DNA of 64,000 nt from Granulicella sp. WH15 (GTDB lineage: Bacteria; Acidobacteriota; Terriglobia; Terriglobales; Acidobacteriaceae), in contig NZ_CP042596.1 of assembly GCF_009914315.1 (NCBI RefSeq), positions 620,001-684,000 on the forward strand, given 5' to 3'. Shown piece after piece: positions 62,699 through 64,000 of this stretch. Under the pieces are notes generated by a model that searched no databases, was not told the DNA's origin, and saw only the letters and a list, made by a program, of their open reading frames with translations. The position numbers were made by a program, and so were the translations under genes. Each line of letters opens with the position of its first letter. Within the stretch, counting starts at the first letter, position 1.

Positions 62699-63949
62699 TT
62701 ACTCCATCCAGCGCTTGAAGACCAGCGAGCCGTTGGTGCCGCCGAAGCCGAACGAGTTCGAGAGCGCGTAGTCGATCCGCGCGGGCTGCGGCTTGTTGGG
62801 CACGTAGTTCAACCGGCACTGCGGGTCCAGCTCCTCGATGTTCATGGTCGGGGGAGCGATCTGGTTGAGCAGCGCCATCAGCGTGATGCCCGCCTCCAGC
62901 CCGCCCGCGCCGCCGAGCAGGTGCCCGGTCATCGATTTGGTGGAGCTGACCAGCAGCTCGCCCTCGATGGCGCGCTCGCCGAAGAGGTTCTCGATCGCCT
63001 TCGACTCCATCGCGTCGCCGAGCGGGGTACTGGTCGCGTGAGCGTTCAGGTAGTCGATCTTGTCCGGCGTGATGCCAGCCACCTTGAGCGCCGCCGCCAT
63101 TGCTCGATAGCAGCCCTCGCCCTCGGGGGCCATGCCGGTCATGTGGTAGGCGTCGGCCGACATGCCGTAGCCGATCACCTCGCCCAGAATCTTCGCGCCG
63201 CGCGCCTTGGCGAACTCCAGCTCCTCCATGATGAGGATGCCCGCGCCCTCGCCGACCACGAAGCCGTCGCGATCCTTGTCGAAGGGGCGGCAGGCGTGCG
63301 TGGGGTCGTCGTTGCGGGTGGAGAGGGCCTTCATGGCCGCGAATCCGCCGACGCCCATGGGAGTGATGGCGGCCTCGGTGCCGCCCGCGATCATAGCGTC
63401 GGCATCGCCGCGCTGGATGATGCGGAAGGCGTCGCCGATGGAGTGCGCCGATGAGGTGCAGGCCGTCGCGGTGGCCTCATTGGGACCCCGCGCGTTGTAC
63501 TTGATCGAGACATGGCCCGCGGCCAGGTTCACGATAGAGCCGGGGATGAAGAACGGCGAGATCTTGCGCGGTCCACCGGCCAACATCGCCGAGTGCTCAC
63601 GCTCGATCACGTCGAAGCCGCCGATGCCCGAGCCGATGTGTACGCCGAAGCGGTCGCGGTTCGTCTCGTCGATCACCAGACCCGAGTGCGCCATCGCCTC
63701 GGCGGCGGCCGCCAGCGCGAAGTGGATGAAGCGTCCCATCTTGCGGGACTCTTTCTTCTCGACAAAAAGAAGCGGATCGAAGTCCTTGACCTCCGCTGCA
63801 AATCGAACGGAATGGCCGGTGAGATCAAAAGCCTTGATCTCGGCCATTCCGCTCTTGCCGGCCAGTAGACCCTCCCAGACCTCGGGAACGGTTTTGCCTA
63901 CGCCGCACACGAGACCGATTCCGGTCACCACGACCCTGCGCTGTTCCAT
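62699..63949 (-). CDS. fabF: 3-oxoacyl-ACP synthase II (FabF)
   Basis: The 416-residue condensing enzyme elongates acyl-ACP with malonyl-ACP. The Cys-His-His triad is visible: Cys164 in ATACTSSAHS, His in NAHATSTPLGD and His in SMTGHLLGGAGG. The glycine-rich end SNSFGFGGTNGSL is intact. GGAAGAG lies before the ATG. The usual acpP gene would lie to the right, outside the window. Confidence 0.96.
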   Translation of the reverse strand: MEQRRVVVTGIGLVCGVGKTVPEVWEGLLAGKSGMAEIKAFDLTGHSVRFAAEVKDFDPLLFVEKKESRKMGRFIHFALAAAAEAMAHSGLVIDETNRDRFGVHIGSGIGGFDVIEREHSAMLAGGPRKISPFFIPGSIVNLAAGHVSIKYNARGPNEATATACTSSAHSIGDAFRIIQRGDADAMIAGGTEAAITPMGVGGFAAMKALSTRNDDPTHACRPFDKDRDGFVVGEGAGILIMEELEFAKARGAKILGEVIGYGMSADAYHMTGMAPEGEGCYRAMAAALKVAGITPDKIDYLNAHATSTPLGDAMESKAIENLFGERAIEGELLVSSTKSMTGHLLGGAGGLEAGITLMALLNQIAPPTMNIEELDPQCRLNYVPNKPQPARIDYALSNSFGFGGTNGSLVFKRWME

Positions 63950-64000
63950 GCTCTTCCTTGCTCCCGACTACTGCGTTGCTTCTACAGACGACCTTGCCCT

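Overview
The window is a 64 kb stretch of chromosome from a high-GC, Gram-negative bacterium, most likely an acidobacterium of the Terriglobia (Terriglobus / Granulicella / Edaphobacter group). The pointers are two secreted von Willebrand factor A proteins of the acidobacterial TIGR03436 type, a Tes-like radical SAM protein in a phylum known for membrane-spanning lipids, and many copies of intergenic palindromic repeats. I see no transposase, prophage, CRISPR array, rRNA or tRNA gene. The content is core-genome housekeeping with exported and membrane functions scattered through it.

Layout. 1-4.5 kb: probable 3' end of rpoB, two hairpins, rpoC and its terminator. 4.5-5.2 kb: repeat-rich gap with an 18-bp tandem array. 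5.2-8.6 kb: ActE-like di-haem cytochrome c lipoprotein, two small unknown genes and a secreted VWA protein. 9-11.6 kb: HMG-CoA lyase and an enoyl-CoA hydratase (leucine/isovalerate catabolism), an isolated iscX and a small unknown gene. 11.6-15.7 kb (minus): second VWA protein, MurJ flippase, MerR regulator. 15.9-22 kb: exported adenosine deaminase, DUF1684 protein, alpha/beta hydrolase, small membrane protein, alpha-glucan phosphorylase. 22.3-30.6 kb (minus): tripartite RND efflux operon with one adaptor and two tandem pumps, and no outer-membrane channel in the window.

30.8-40 kb (plus): HAD-UbiA prenyltransferase fusion, pheS-pheT, ZapB-like coiled coil, zapA, 6S RNA, Lgt-like protein, RluD-type pseudouridine synthase and a FabG-like SDR. 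40.5-43 kb (minus): threonine dehydratase and an acyltransferase. 43-45 kb: yceD-rpmF-plsX. 45.2-47 kb (minus): Crp/Fnr regulator, a carboxypeptidase-regulatory-like secreted protein and a LysW-like carrier protein. 47.2-49.8 kb: M28 peptidase and a rhomboid-fold protein that has lost its active site. 50.3-53.6 kb (minus): aspS and a polytopic membrane protein. 53.8-56.2 kb: DHA2 efflux pump and pirin. 56.5-58.3 kb (minus): MacB-type ABC transporter. 58.6-62.5 kb: Tes-like radical SAM enzyme, TPR lipoprotein, unknown protein. 62.7-63.9 kb (minus): fabF.

How it fits together. Envelope and lipid functions dominate: plsX, fabF, the FabG-like SDR, Lgt-like, MurJ, UbiA-like and a candidate membrane-spanning lipid synthase. 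The cell-division and translation block pheST-zapB-like-zapA-ssrS resembles the zapA-6S RNA pairing of Proteobacteria. The most unusual signals are the Tes-like enzyme (58654-60768), the nested palindromic repeats that often abut stop codons, the orphan LysW-like protein with an acidic tail, PheT without its N-terminal tRNA-binding domain, and two membrane proteins (rhomboid-like, Lgt-like) that keep their fold but lack catalytic residues. All assignments come from reading the translated sequence and recalled family motifs; no database search was run.
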